DNA of 64,000 nt from NCBI GenBank assembly GCA_002794785.1, contig NBBA01000001.1:1798001-1862000 (forward strand). The letters run 5' to 3'. The notes under the pieces were generated by a model. It was not told where the DNA came from. It saw nothing but the letters and a program-made list of their open reading frames with translations, and ran no database searches. Every line of letters starts with the position of its first letter. The stretch's first letter is position 1. A program made the position numbers and the translations under genes. Source of the stretch: Coniferiporia sulphurascens (lineage: Eukaryota > Basidiomycota > Agaricomycetes > Hymenochaetales > Hymenochaetaceae). Below, one piece after another: positions 33,144 to 44,828 of this stretch.

Positions 33144-35857
33144 TCATACGACGCCGAGCACGATCGTCGCGCGCAGGCTGCACTCCCTAGCACTGAGTTC
33201 TTCCATGTCGCTGCCGAGATGCTCCTCCGTCTGCAGCGCGCTCGACTTCCAGCCCCAGCTTTTCCCGACGTGGAACGCATCCGGGGCGCTTGCAAAGCGC
33301 GTAAGCGCGCCGCCCGTCGGCGTCGCACACAGGAGTGTAAAATGCGCGCGTACCGACTCGCGCGGGTCGCGATACGGCTGCGTGGGCGGGCGAGCGTTGT
33401 TCGTGGGAGAATATTGGTATCCGCCGATGGAGAGGGGGGTGACAGTGGAGGGTGGCGAGACGCCGAGGCTCGAGGAGGACGGAGAGGCGGGCGTCGTGCT
33501 GCGTGAGGGGCCGGCGAGAGTCGCGCGGGAGGACGGACGGTGCAGCGTCGGTGTCGACACGGACGCCGGAATGTTCATGGGCTGCACAGTCGCTAGTTCG
33601 CTTACATTCTCCCCTTGTGACTGCGAATGTGCGTGTCTGCGCGTGGAAGAAATAGGCGGCGGCACAGAGGCGGGCGGAACGGTCTCGACGGACGAAAGTC
33701 GGTGGAGGTACATGCCTAGCTGCATGCCTGCGCCAGGTCCAGTCGCGCCAGAGCCTTTCTTGCGCACGAGCTGCACGTACACGTTGAAAAGGCTACCTGC
33801 ATACCACACCGTTTGACTTGTCAAGCGTGCCTTCTCTTGTAGCGAAGAGAGCCCCCAGAACTCGACACCGAAACGGATCGGCGGGAACGGAGCCCAGCGC
33901 CCGGTACCTGTGACGTCTGCCTCGACACACCTCGCCGTCGTGCGCCGCTCGCTGCCGATCCCAAAGAAATTGGCAGACGTGTTCAACACAGAAACTTTAC
34001 CACCGCCATTAGTCCTACTTGCACCAGAAACTGGACCCATAGCGCCGTCAGCGGCAAAGAGATGGTCCATCGATGCCCCGTCCAGCACCGCGGTGTCCCC
34101 GATACGTGACATCGAATCTATGGGCACGGGATAGTACACCCTGTGAGACTCGACGGTCCCTGTTGGCGCAGTGGTTATTTCGGCGCTGACGTCTGCAGTC
34201 GTTCGAGCCAAACCGAGACCACCGTCCCGAGTCGGCACAAATGAGCGCGAAGACGGTGGACTAGACGGACCTGGGCGATGGGTAATATGGTGTCTTAAAA
34301 CGGACTGATCCCAGTGTGCAGCTTGTATAACAGAAGTTGGTGCATAAGGACGTCCTGTCGTCGGCGACACGTCTTGTGAAATCTCAATCAAGTCCTCCAA
34401 ACTCTAGGTCTTTATGAGTGCAAAACCTCACAATAAACATAACGGAGCTTCGCACCATGTGCATATAGTGAATGCCGTTCGTGAAGAGATCGTCCCACTC
34501 TTTCTCCTCCGCCGGATCTATGGAGCATCGGCGGCGGAGCTCTACGACGCGCCGCGCGATATCATATCGCTCGTGCTCGTCGCGCACGAAGAACGCGTCG
34601 GCCGACAGGACAGCACGTGCCCAGCTCGCGCTTAGGCCGCCCCTACGCCAGATGTGCGGCGCATGCTCCTTTGCAAGCTCCGAGTTAAAGGGAAAGTCTG
34701 TCACGTTAGGGGGTGGGGACTCTGCATGTCCCCGTCCAGTGCCAACTGGGGGCGAAGATTCGGCAGCCTCCTCGTAAGCCAGCATGTCTGCGCCCCAGCG
34801 ACACAACCAGCATGCTGCGGCCTCACCGATTTTATTTGAAACGGTACCGTACAAAAACACAAGGCCGTCGTCATCGGCACCGTCCGAGTGTAAGGAGTCC
34901 ACCTCCGTCGGCTCCTCCTTCTGCGGGGTACAAAGTTCCTCGAATACATGTGAGATGCTCACTGCAGATCGCTTCGTGCCGTTTGACCGCAGCGAGGACG
35001 ACAGAGTCGTCTGCGGATACCTTACCTCGCGACACACATTTTCAAGGCCCTCCGCCGCCTCGAGCTCGTTCTCGCCCTTCTCGCCGATCCCCTTCCCGAT
35101 CGCGAAATTGAGATATCGCATCACGGTGTGTGGACCCAGAGAGCCGAGCGTGAGCAGGAGCGCCTGAGAAACGAGTGCGGGCATCGAAAGGTATATCGCA
35201 GTAGCCAGGAGCGAGAGCAGGAAGCGCGGTGTCGGGGAACGAATGTCGCTCAGCTGCGCGGGCTGCTGGAACAGGGGCGTAAGGGGCTCCCTACGGGAGG
35301 GCACGAGCCGGGGGTCGACGGCGAGCACGGATCCTCCACCATACAGACGTGAGATACAGACTCTGTGAATGAAGGTCACAGGCGGACATTGTGGGGACAC
35401 GGTCAGAGACTTACTCGAACGCTGGTAAAGCGGAAGTCAGGCCAGAGATGGTAAGTGAGTAGCCTTAGAAGACGCACCAGCACGGGTTATGTTTGGGTCA
35501 TCGAAAATGATATTGACCTCGTCGTGGGCGCTCTGCTTCGCGGTCGACTCCCTGAAACCGCCGTCGAAAAGCAGACGGAAGAAGTCCTGTAGCGATGCGA
35601 GCGCGGTCTATATTAGATTTGGTGATGGCGCGGTGGATAGCACGCACAGCCTGGATGAGCACGACGCGGTGCAGTCGGTAGACACCCTCCCAGGAGCCGC
35701 GCACACGGATGGCGACGTCGGCGGTGCGACCGTGCAGGAACGCGTGGTAGAGATGCGACTGAATGTCCGTCGGGGATGTGCCCCCTGCGCCGCGGTCGGC
35801 ATCGGGCGAGCTGTGGGCTGACGGGGGAGAGTGTGCGATGGAAATTGGTGTACGCAT
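33144..35857 (-). CDS. BTB/POZ domain protein, large, germ-cell-less-like architecture
   Basis: Probable substrate adaptor or scaffold with an N-terminal BTB domain. The start (35857) gives MRTPISIAHSPPSAHSS. The BTB fold follows: SHLYHAFLHGRTADVAIRV, WEGVYRLHRVVLIQA, then after an intron DFFRLLFDGGFRES, IIFDDPNITRAAFE and VCISRLYGGG. The region after it (FLLSLLATAIYLSMPALVSQ) is helical, as in BACK-like segments. The C-terminal half has a conserved-looking fold, FPPIRFGVEFWGLSSLQEKA and TVWYAGSLFNVYVQLVRKKG. It is broken by a Ser/Pro/Thr-rich disordered stretch and ends ECSLRATIVLGVV. The arrangement resembles uncharacterised fungal BTB proteins and, more loosely, germ-cell-less. BTB proteins often recruit substrates to CUL3 ligases, but that role is inference here. 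Confidence 0.82.
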
Positions 35858-36191
35858 GGTCGCCGCAACGAACAGCGTCGAGCTCGCTGTGTTCGTCTGC
35901 TCCTCGTCGTGCGACTCAGCGTCGACCCACTGACGTCGACGGGTCGGCCGCGGCCCCAGCCCAGCAAGTGCAGCCGACTCCGGAGTCCGGTCCGTCCTGC
36001 CATGTATATCCGTTTATTTCATTTTTTATTCGCTATTTTTTGCGTCCGTGGGACTGCCACCGCTATACTGCTAGCCCTCGTCTTCGTCGTTCGTCCCGCC
36101 GCCGCCGCCGTCGCACACAGCGTCTGCGACGTACTCAGCTAAGGGACCTCGTCCCTACGCACGCCGCCCGCTCCCGCCGGCGATAATATTA
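35858..36191. promoter_or_regulatory. Shared divergent promoter region, BTB / cullin-like
   Basis: This 334-bp gap separates the divergent starts. It includes a T-rich tract (36010-36045) and GCCGCCGCCGCC near 36098. No TATA box is clear. Confidence 0.45.
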
Positions 36192-37340
36192 ATGGCATCA
36201 AAAGGAAAGGGAAAGGCCGTCGACCACGACCATGTAAGCCCCGCCCCCGCGTCCGTCCCGCCCATGCAGAACCCGTCCACCGGTAGCGCCAACCCCTCCG
36301 CGTCGTTCCCCGCCCTCTGGAATTACCTCGAGCCCGCCCTCGACCATATCGTTCGCTCCCCGACTAACACACCCGCCCGCGCACCCACCATCGATGTTGC
36401 TTATCACATGGGCATCCACACCGCCGTCTACAACTACTTCACCGCAGCCGGCCGCTTCGGCATGGACGCCTTCGCCTCGCCCGTGCCCGACCGCGCCCCC
36501 GTCAACGGCAACGGCCGCTCGTCCCCACCCGGCAGCCCGCACGGTGCAGACCTGTACGAGAAACTCGACAAGTACTACGCCGACCTCTGTCAGGAGCTCC
36601 TCGCGAGCGCGCCCGTCGACGACTCGAGCATCTTACGCTATCTTTTGCCCTGCTTCTCGCGCTACGCCGCCGGCGCGCGCTCCGTCGACCGCCTCCTTAA
36701 TTACGTCAATCGCCACTATGTCAAGCGCGCCGTCGAGGAGGACCGCGGGTGGCTGCGCCTCGCGGACATCCTCGACGCGTTCGCGCAATCCATCGAGCAA
36801 GACGGTCCTGCCGCCGTGCTCAACTCTAGCTCCGGCACCGACGCGTACCCGGGTCCGCGCGAGCAGCTCGCCACGCGCCTTCGCGAACGCCGCCTCACGG
36901 AGCTCAAGAAGTGGGGATATGCGGACGGCGCGCCGCCTGCCACGCTTGCGCGTGCAGAAGCCGCCGCCGAGGCTGCAAGCCCACCAGATCGCGTCGTTCC
37001 CTTGGCCTCGATGGCGTTCCGCCGGTTCCGCGAGGGCGTTGTGCGCCCGCTTCTCGCTGTGCCCAAGGGAAAGAAAGCGCGCAAAAAGTACAAAAAACCA
37101 GGGTCTGGCCCGGGCTCAGGATTGGGTTCAGGGGGTAGCGCAGATGGGGAAGGTGGAGGTCCCAAGTCACGATTAGCGAGGGCTGTAAAGGAACTAATCG
37201 AGTGCAAAGATGCGGACCCGGAAGATGGGCGAAGGATAATGGCATCAGAACTTGACGATATGCTGGGCACCGTCGGGATCCCCGTCGACCAGGTGTTGCG
37301 TAAAAAGTTAGACAAATTTTCCTTGCGACCCAAGGGTTGA
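36192..37340 (+). CDS. Cullin N-terminal-domain-only protein
   Basis: The 382-codon, intronless frame matches only the first part of a cullin. WNYLEPALDHIV, MGIHTAVYNYFTA, GADLYEKLDKYYADLCQELL, ILRYLLPCFSRYAAGARSVD and LLNYVNRHYVKRAVEE are the first cullin repeat, in order and spacing like CUL1/Cdc53, where this region contacts Skp1. Nothing resembling the cullin homology domain, RING-binding strand or neddylation site follows. The C-terminal half is Ala-rich, then basic (PKGKKARKKYKK), then a Gly/Ser linker and a charged tail ending LDKFSLRPKG. GC content is high and codon use is strongly C/G-ending, unlike neighbours. It might bind Skp1-like or BTB adaptors without recruiting a ligase; that is inference. 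Confidence 0.8.
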   Translation: MASKGKGKAVDHDHVSPAPASVPPMQNPSTGSANPSASFPALWNYLEPALDHIVRSPTNTPARAPTIDVAYHMGIHTAVYNYFTAAGRFGMDAFASPVPDRAPVNGNGRSSPPGSPHGADLYEKLDKYYADLCQELLASAPVDDSSILRYLLPCFSRYAAGARSVDRLLNYVNRHYVKRAVEEDRGWLRLADILDAFAQSIEQDGPAAVLNSSSGTDAYPGPREQLATRLRERRLTELKKWGYADGAPPATLARAEAAAEAASPPDRVVPLASMAFRRFREGVVRPLLAVPKGKKARKKYKKPGSGPGSGLGSGGSADGEGGGPKSRLARAVKELIECKDADPEDGRRIMASELDDMLGTVGIPVDQVLRKKLDKFSLRPKG

Positions 37341-38749
37341 ACTCATGCTGTTTCCGCCTCTCTTACTTTCTCTTATCCTTGGACCTTGAGTTAATGGGTG
37401 GTTAGGAATTTCGTCTATTTCATCAGAGCGCATGGTCGCATTGATAATAACACACTAGACGCAACGAGTGCTGGCTACACGAATTTAAGACGTACATTAA
37501 CGTGGATGTCTGCATAGCACGATAACGGTCAAGAACCACTTCTTGTAGTGGAGTGTGAGCGGAAACGGACAGCGATAGTGGCGCATCGGATGACGATGCG
37601 TGCGATGCGGGAATATAAGTAGCACGAAGATGGCCTGCGGCCCACAGTTCTTGTGGAATCGAATTACTCACTGCAGATAGGCGAGGTGGGCGCATTTAAG
37701 ACAGCGTTCAAATTTGTCCTGGAAGATGGAAAATGGCGCCGGAGGTCATGGGTAAATGAAGCCCAGGGGGGCTCGGGGTAACAGGACACGAGATATTCAT
37801 AGATACCAGTGAGATAGTATTCGCCTGTTCAGCAGCTAAAGTTCGCGGCGGGTGCAAATATTAGCAAAAGCAGCGATTTTGACCAGGATGAAGTGTCGAT
37901 CCATGAGTGCCGCTGCACTTTCCGGAGCGCTGCATGTATACATTAACCCGACGCTCGATCCGTGGATTGACATTAAGGAGTCGCTTCTAATGCAGCGCAG
38001 CGGAACATCGCGAAGTAACGCGGAGAATATAGTAATGAATATGCATTGAAGTAATGACGTTGTCCGGCTGCTTCCTTCCGAGCAACCAGATGCCGAGAAC
38101 CACGGACACTCAGAGCATACCCGCTAACGGGGAAGACTGAGAACTCCGCAGCAGGACCGCCGTACAGCGAGGATCAGACCGAGTTCTTCTGTAGTCCGGG
38201 TATACGCAATTACCAGGGAACTTGTAGGCCAACCGAGGTGAGGTCAAAACGTGGATGCGAAAAATTTCGCCCTCTTGCAAGTGTTCGAATTCTTAGGCGC
38301 CGTGATGCTACAATGCAGCTATGCAGGGAATCCCAGGGTGCAGGACAGCCTGGGTACAGTGAGAACGAGCGGGTGAAACCAGTAGGGAAATCCAAGAGAA
38401 AGCCAATGTGTTTCTTCATCCGAGTTCATCAGAAACGGCGGTGCAGTCTTTCCTAGCCAGAGTACAAATGGGGGCAGGCGGATGCACTCGTATATGTGGC
38501 TCAGTTCACGCGTTTGAAGTCAGGAGCAGTCGAGTTGCCACCCGACGTCCAGAACGGGAAACAACTGTACAGTTTAGCTTTGAAAGTCCCGTGACTTCTA
38601 GCTACAGGCGGACACGAGGAAAGTCCAGTCCGCTATCGACACTTGCCGCTCGTCGTCCCGTACGTCCCTTTCGCCGTCGCGCGCCCCCGGCTTGGCTTAA
38701 ACTTATCCCCCTCGTTCGCTAGCTAGCTTCAAGCAAAAATCAACACAAA
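37341..38749. other. Intergenic stretch with unassigned coding-like frames
   Basis: On the minus strand, the frame at about 37990-37850 reads like protein (VGLMYTCSAPESAAALMDRH), and another at 37740-37680 includes FERCLKCAHLAY. They may be exons of one small gene, but no start, stop and splice set could be joined. Close to RPS29 the DNA turns pyrimidine-rich, as in ribosomal protein promoters. Confidence 0.3.
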
Positions 38750-39141
38750 ATGACACACGACGCCATTTGGTTCTCCCGCCCGCGCAAGTACGGCAAGGGC
38801 AGCCGTCAGTGGTGGGTATTCCTCCTCTGTCTGCTCTGGTTATATTTCCTTTGCATGGCGCGCTCTCTCTTCCACGTTCCTCCTTGTATTTCTCCTCTTT
38901 TGATGCGCGCTGTGGATTTATGGTTTATCAATATACGGAATGCTGATTCACTGTCTACTCTCTAGCCGCCTCTGCGCTCACCAGGCTGGTCTCATCCGCA
39001 AGTACGGTCTTGACCTCTGCCGTCAGTGCTTCCGTGAGAAGTCCGCTGCCATCGGTTTCGTCAAGGTATGTCTTTGTCAATCTTGATTTTGTTGGTGTGG
39101 CGCGCTGACCCAGCCCTCCGTACGCCAATTAGAACCGGTGA
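38750..39141 (+). CDS. RPS29: 40S ribosomal protein S29 (uS14)
   Basis: Small zinc-binding protein of the 40S head. Exons 38750-38811, 38966-39065 and 39133-39141 join to 56 codons, the usual length. The sequence reads [40 protein letters not shown] and [16 protein letters not shown]. The four zinc ligands form CxxC...CxxC (CRLC and CRQC). The last exon encodes only NR and the stop. The first intron (154 bp) is long for this genome, as often seen in ribosomal protein genes. Confidence 0.96.
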
Positions 39142-40654
39142 AAACCCCCCCCAAGACGCGTGCATTCCTCCCCCGCCCTCGCATCTCCTTTCTTCTTTTG
39201 CATCGCACCGACTGGCATGTTCTGTATGCAGACTGACAATTGCAATCTATGACCTATGGGATACTGCCTTCTGTTGTTGCTAAGCCGCGTGCCTAAACCA
39301 TCAGCCACGTTCGAATGCGCCGTTACATCTGGAGGAGACGTACTGCCTACCATGTGATTATCTAGGGAATAATCCCGGGTGCGGCGTTGCGGCGGATATG
39401 AGTGTGCCCGGGCATTATAGGTGTCGTTGCGGCTTGGCACTGTTTATCAGAGTTTTGACTCAATACCATTCGCGCGGAGACGTTGGGCGTGATTGTTTGA
39501 CATTCAACCACAAAGATAGTTGCGTGTGAGAGTCAGGATTCTATATACATATTAATGAGACGCCTCTTCCTGCATGCAATTGGAAGACTGGTACAATATG
39601 AGAGCACAGCTGCGTAACGTCTAAGCTTTCGGAAGTCTGGTTGATTATGCACTCACAGAAATCGCGTATGTCTTTGTTACCTGTCAATTTGGAAGCACGA
39701 GTGAAGAGCATAATCCACCATCCATCACTCCTGCATGTCAGATGCTATGTCGCTTGCTACTGATATTGATGCTGCGAGCCTGCAGCGAAGATCACGACTT
39801 GCCGACTTACCGTGTCCCTAACAACCTCACAGCAAATGCTTCTAGCTCCTGGCAGTTTGTCCCCTATCTGTATGTGTGTTCTTATGAGTGCTGTGCATGT
39901 GCTCGATGCGTTTACATGCGTCTTGAATAAGACATCCACACAACTGCCCCCATCCGTATTAATTCCACCTCCACTCACAAATTCGTAGCTGGTCATCCCC
40001 GCAACGTCTATCAGAGAAACAAACTCTGAATTCAAGCAACACCGAAAGAATGGAACCCAGCCGCAAATTTTCCCAAAGGACCGGTAAGCACTGGACACTG
40101 CCAATACCACTTCCCGCCCGGTCAGAAGAGAACACACTGAACAAGATTATCGATGGGGCGCTTTGTTCTCCCGGCTTCCTGCTGGTTTCCCATGGCATGG
40201 AGACACTGGCGCCCAATGCTCTGTGATGTTCCTAAACCGCTCGAGCGGCGCCACCGGCAACATTGGGCATGCACCTCGGATGTCCCAAACACAGACGGTG
40301 TACTTTCCCTCCGTAAAAAAAGGACGCTTCTAAGGTTAGAGTTGTGAGCAAAGACGTCGGGCGCCGCAAACCAATCCTAGCTCTTGGCCAGTTGTATACC
40401 CCATTCTCAGGATAGGGGCCCCGGAGCATGTACTGTGCGGCTGACTCCCACTATGGAACAGAACACTTTAAACGAGAAGGCGTCTGCGGTGTTACGTATC
40501 ACTCCCGCTCACATGCGATTACGCTCACGGATTCAAAAAAGAAAAGCCATTGTCTCGTTGCAAAATCGGTCATAAAAGTTTCGGGGACAGCAAACCTTAG
40601 AGACAGTTGACTTGTCATTGAGCTGCAGTGAATAAAAAGAGAAAAAGAATCACT
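39142..40654. other. Intergenic, RPS29 to second tRNA-Lys
   Basis: A 126-codon minus frame (40137 to 39757) is open but has no recognisable domain and no supporting splice or promoter signs. Otherwise nothing is seen. Confidence 0.4.
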
Positions 40655-40748
40655 AGCCCACCGCGAGGGTCGAACTCGCAGCCTTCAGATTCCACCTATT
40701 CGATGACTCGTAAGAGTCTGACGCTCTATCCGATTGAGCTAGGCGGGC
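40655..40748 (-). tRNA. tRNA-Lys (CTT) with 20-nt intron, second copy
   Basis: The mature part is identical to the copy at 32375-32468 and lies in opposite orientation. The intron has the same length and place but differs at two adjacent bases (CACTG against CATCG). A TTTTT run about 12 nt downstream on this strand is a good pol III terminator. Confidence 0.95.
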
Positions 40749-41634
40749 ACATCGGTACTTTTACAATGGCAAGCTATAGCTCGAAATTTCCTTTGGGTAC
40801 GCAGATAAGAAAAAGATAATTAAAAAGTATAAAAATACATCATTTGGTGAGCATGTGCAGGCTTAGGACCCAGGTGCATCAAAGATCAGGCTGTCAGATC
40901 GCCGGATCCGGACGTGTGGCTGCAAACGGCACATAACTAAACCGTACATTGATCAAAGCCGGCTTACAGGCGCAGGAAGGTCGAGGGGCCCGGATTCTAA
41001 AAACAAAGAAACAAGATTAATTCAAATAAGAACTTCAACCGGGGACCCAACGACACCGACAAGCGCGGAGGCGGAGCTACGAAGCAGTACTCTGGAAGAT
41101 CTTCCCCCCTTACTCCCAACAGGCTTATCGCCCACGCCCGGCCGTCTTCATGAAGCATATGCACCTTGTCCTGCGCAAAACCCTTGGATAATGAACGGCT
41201 CTGCACCCCTGACAGATCCGACCACGTCCGGAGCGGTGACTGCCGCAACTTCGTGGCGGCCTTGGCGTCGTGGCTTCGCGAGGGAATGATACACGGAATG
41301 TCTATCTCTTCTCGGGACCTGGACCTGGGTAAGCGTCTAACTGAGCTCGGCGGTGTCGGCACCGCTTCGCGCGCATATAAATGAACGAAGTGAAGTGAAG
41401 CAGAGGAGGCAAACGCTACCCCTCTCCTTCTCTCCCCCCTCTTCGTTCTGTACCAGGCCAATAAAAAAACCCGAGTCCAATACTGAGATAGTTTCCCTCG
41501 CTTCGGACCTCTTGAGTTTCTTGCATTGGTATAGGCCGTTCCCGAATAGCCCCCGGAGCATTGAGTAAGCGCTTTAGCCACTTTAAAAAAATAAGGACAA
41601 GACTTACCGAGACTAGTTTGTAGTTCGCTTCACC
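40749..41634. other. Intergenic, upstream of coiled-coil gene
   Basis: A 194-codon minus frame (41581 to 40997) is open but composition and content do not suggest a real protein. A pyrimidine-rich tract at 41415-41445 may belong to the promoter of the next gene. Confidence 0.4.
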
Positions 41635-43208
41635 GTGTCGGGAGCTTTCCGGAGTAACTTGGACATGTCCGTGAATCGTAGTGAGGTCTTGGATAACCAA
41701 GGAAGCGAAGAGGCGTATCTCGGCGCATTTTTTGACGGACCGGAAACAGGCGCATACGGGGCGATTAAACGTGTCTCCCCATCACCACTCAATTCACCAA
41801 ACATCAAAGGAGCACAGCTCCCAAAAGACACGCAACGTGCATACGCACACTTACTTGCACAATCCCGACAGCAGCAACAGGAGCTCGCACGTCTGCATAC
41901 GGCTAACATGGAGCGCTCACGATCGTCGGACGGGCTCGGCGCGGATTTGCTCGCGATGACGCACCGGTATCTCCAAGCACAGGCGCACGCAGACAGTCTC
42001 GAAAGACGCCGTGGAGAGGCGCAAGCACGCGCGGAAAGCCTTGCGACGCAGCTCGAGGATGAGAAGCGGAAACGGGAAACGCTTCAGGCCAGCTTCAAAC
42101 GACTAGAAGAAGAAAATCGCGCCCTGAGGATGCGTTGCGAAGTGCAGGAGCAATCGCCGAGCCTGGAGCGGCAGGAACAATTCAGGGAAAGAGAGCAAGA
42201 CTCGATGTACGACCGCACGGATACTTCCACTCGCGCGAGCACATCATCAGAATATGTTGCCATAGAACGCAGCCCTCCCCTCATCCGCACACAAACGTCA
42301 CCGGAAGAGCTCATTAAACTCATCCGAACGAGCAAGATGCAATCGCTCGAAGTTGCACGCGCGTGTGTCGCCTCGTCGACATTCAGGGCTGGTGTGAAGG
42401 TGCCCCAAGTCGACAACAAGATGATCGTCAATGTGACGGAGGGCATTGGGTGTGTCCTGGTGCAGGTGCTTCGGTCGAAAGACCATAGCAAGGACAAGTC
42501 TATGGTAGAGCTGTGCATTCAAACGCTGCTAGCGTACCATGTTTACAAAATTGTGGAGAACTGGCCTTTCCACCTGCAGCTTGAGGATGATAAAAGCAGC
42601 ATAGGGAGCCATAGGGTGAGAATCTCGCGTTGTGGCCGAAGACACTTGTACTGATTTTTTCTCTTGACCCAGACTCAGACACGGCAAGCGAGGAAAGGGG
42701 AAATTTCTCCAAGGCCGTCGATAATGTCCTGACCAACGTTGTGACGATCCTGTCGCTGTGCGGCTCGCCAGGGCAGGTATCGGCTTTGAAGCGTAACCAC
42801 GAAGCGCGCATCGGTTCAACCATCGACGCGCTCATCAAAACGTCCGAACAGATAGCAAGCCATGTTAAAGGCGGCTCTATCGGGACTTCTGCATATTCGT
42901 CTGCGGAGTACAAGATCCTATACGCGAAGCCCGGATCGGCGTTCAACAAGGATACCATGCAGAGGCAGGGACCGCAGACGACGATGGCGAAGTGGAACTT
43001 GAGCTCCAGTAAGAAAACAGCGCAAGTGTTGTGTACCAGAGAACTTGGGCTTGCATGGTTGCATCGGTCGGCCAGCGTAGGGGCTTTAGACCTGAACTCG
43101 CTCAGCCTGAGTAGGGCAGATTCACATAGTAGCCGTGGCAGCGGTTCAAAAGAGCTCGAGGTATTATCGAAAGCCATAATTGTATTTGAGTCCGAATTAG
43201 ACAAATAA
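41635..43208 (+). CDS. Coiled-coil protein of unknown function
   Basis: I do not recognise a named family. The frame starts MSGAFRSNLDMSVNRSEVLD. A Gln-rich stretch (AQSRQQQQELARL) and a long charged coiled coil (SLATQLEDEKRKRETLQASF, KRLEEENRALRMRCE) fill residues about 80-180. A Ser/Thr/Glu stretch follows, then an apparently folded helical part (ACVASSTFRAGVKVPQVDNK, NVTEGIGCVLVQVLRSKDHS, LLAYHVYKIVENWPF). One intron is needed near 42629-42672; its donor GTTGTG is weak, and the stronger GTGAGA at 42616 does not keep the frame. After it come FSKAVDNVLTNVVTILSLCG and a Ser-rich C-terminus ending VFESELDK. It is likely a cytoskeletal or scaffold protein, without direct evidence. Confidence 0.7.
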
Positions 43209-44828
43209 AAAGGCTTGCAGACATGAGTTACTCTTTTCCTTTTCGCAGAGCTGATTGCGGTACCTGGATAAGTTGTTATTACAAAGAAAAGTATACTACG
43301 CGATGCAGTGCGTGTGAACGCGCGTGATCGTGGCGAGTTGCGCTGCCGCCATGCCATTCTCCAGTTCAGGTCCAACTTTCATCAGTATTTCGCGCTCGTC
43401 TAAACTGCGGCAAGAGACGGATGCATTGTGTTTCAAAAGTGCAATACATTCAAAAGTTCCAATAAACTAACCTCAGTTCTCTGTTTTTTCTTCAGCATGC
43501 AAATAACCGCATAGCCATGCCGAGATATCCATTTGATATGAATGTGGCATCGACGAAGCGCATCGAAACATTCCTGTCTCGTAGTGGATCTTCGAACTTA
43601 TATTCGTCTTCCACCTACGTACATGTCCGAATCTAAGGCCGGGCTGACCGCGGACTCTCCCCACTGTAGGTACGTGAAAGTCGTACAATGTCCGCTCTGA
43701 CGGCAACCGGCGTGTGTTAATTATCAAGGAAAAATTATAGCGAACAACCGATCGCAATTTGGCTGTTGCGGAGATAACAGGATCAGGGTAGTGCCCAGGA
43801 AAGTAGCAAAAATGTCTATGTCTCGTGTCCCGTGTGTACGTTAGAGAATTGGCTGACAAGCTCTCAAGTGGTAAGCACCCCGTAATACTAATGTATACAG
43901 AATAGTTCCTGCGCTTCGGAACTCGCACACACTTTCGGCTATCTTTCAGTCAAAACCTCATGGCATTTTCTCTCAATGAGCAAGGCCCGGCAATCGTCTT
44001 ATTTATCAGCTGCGACGACGGCTTCACCCACGCACCCGTTCATCGTCCGATTGTGAGCGCAAACATTATACAACATCCGTTTTGACCCTTCGCATTCTGA
44101 TACTGCGAGAGAAGACACTCACTATTCGGAGATCGGGCAATCCCAAGCGTTCTGATCTCAGAAGTCCTTTTCTCAGTTATGCCCGATCCGACTTACACGC
44201 CATATGCATCGCTGTATTATTTTTAAATATTACAGAAGGAACGCGGTCCTTTTCGAGGAGCTCTCGCGCCAAGGCGCCGCATAAGGAATTCCGAATTCAA
44301 CTGAAAAAAAAAGTAAGTTACTTTTATTGTCCTCTATGTTACTTTCCTTACGTCTGCTACATACATTGAATTTGATTTTCCGGAACACCAGGCCTCAGCG
44401 TGCTCAGTCCCCTTAGTCAAGATTGCGGCATCTCAGGGATCGCAAGGGACATACTTTGAATAGAACCTTGTTCTATTGTGTCCGTCGCATGCAAGTCCGC
44501 TTATTTTCGTGCCGGATATTTGACCATTTCGAATTAAAGATTTCGATTTAATGTTTTCGCCTTTATTTTAGCGGTATATAGACGCATGGCATGTCGACAC
44601 GGCACAAGTAAAAAGTTTAGGCTTGAACTTGAATACTTATAATTTCGAAGGATCGGCAGATCGACGTCGCGTAAAAACAAGTACTGTTCAAGGTAAGCGG
44701 GGAAATATAATTGTGCAAACATGGGACCTATGCTACATTTACGTGCGTGATATCCGTGCAGGATGTACTGATAATGCAAGTGCAATGTGAAATAATAATA
44801 AATAAAAAACTGGAGAAGAAGCACCACC
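43209..44828. other. Intergenic, convergent region
   Basis: A 151-codon minus frame (43928 to 43473) is open but unrecognised and probably chance. The rest, AT-rich towards 44828, shows no gene. Confidence 0.4.

Noticed and set aside
33205..33816. 203-codon plus frame opposite the BTB gene
   Set aside because: It is an antisense shadow of the conserved BTB C-terminal exon.
36394..37176. 260-codon plus frame overlapping the cullin-like gene
   Set aside because: It is another frame of the same GC-rich exon, rich in Ser/Arg/Pro, with no domain; the cullin match is in the other frame.
38812..38965. C/D-box snoRNA in the first RPS29 intron
   Set aside because: A TGATGC and a CTGA are present, but there is no convincing C box, terminal stem or guide.
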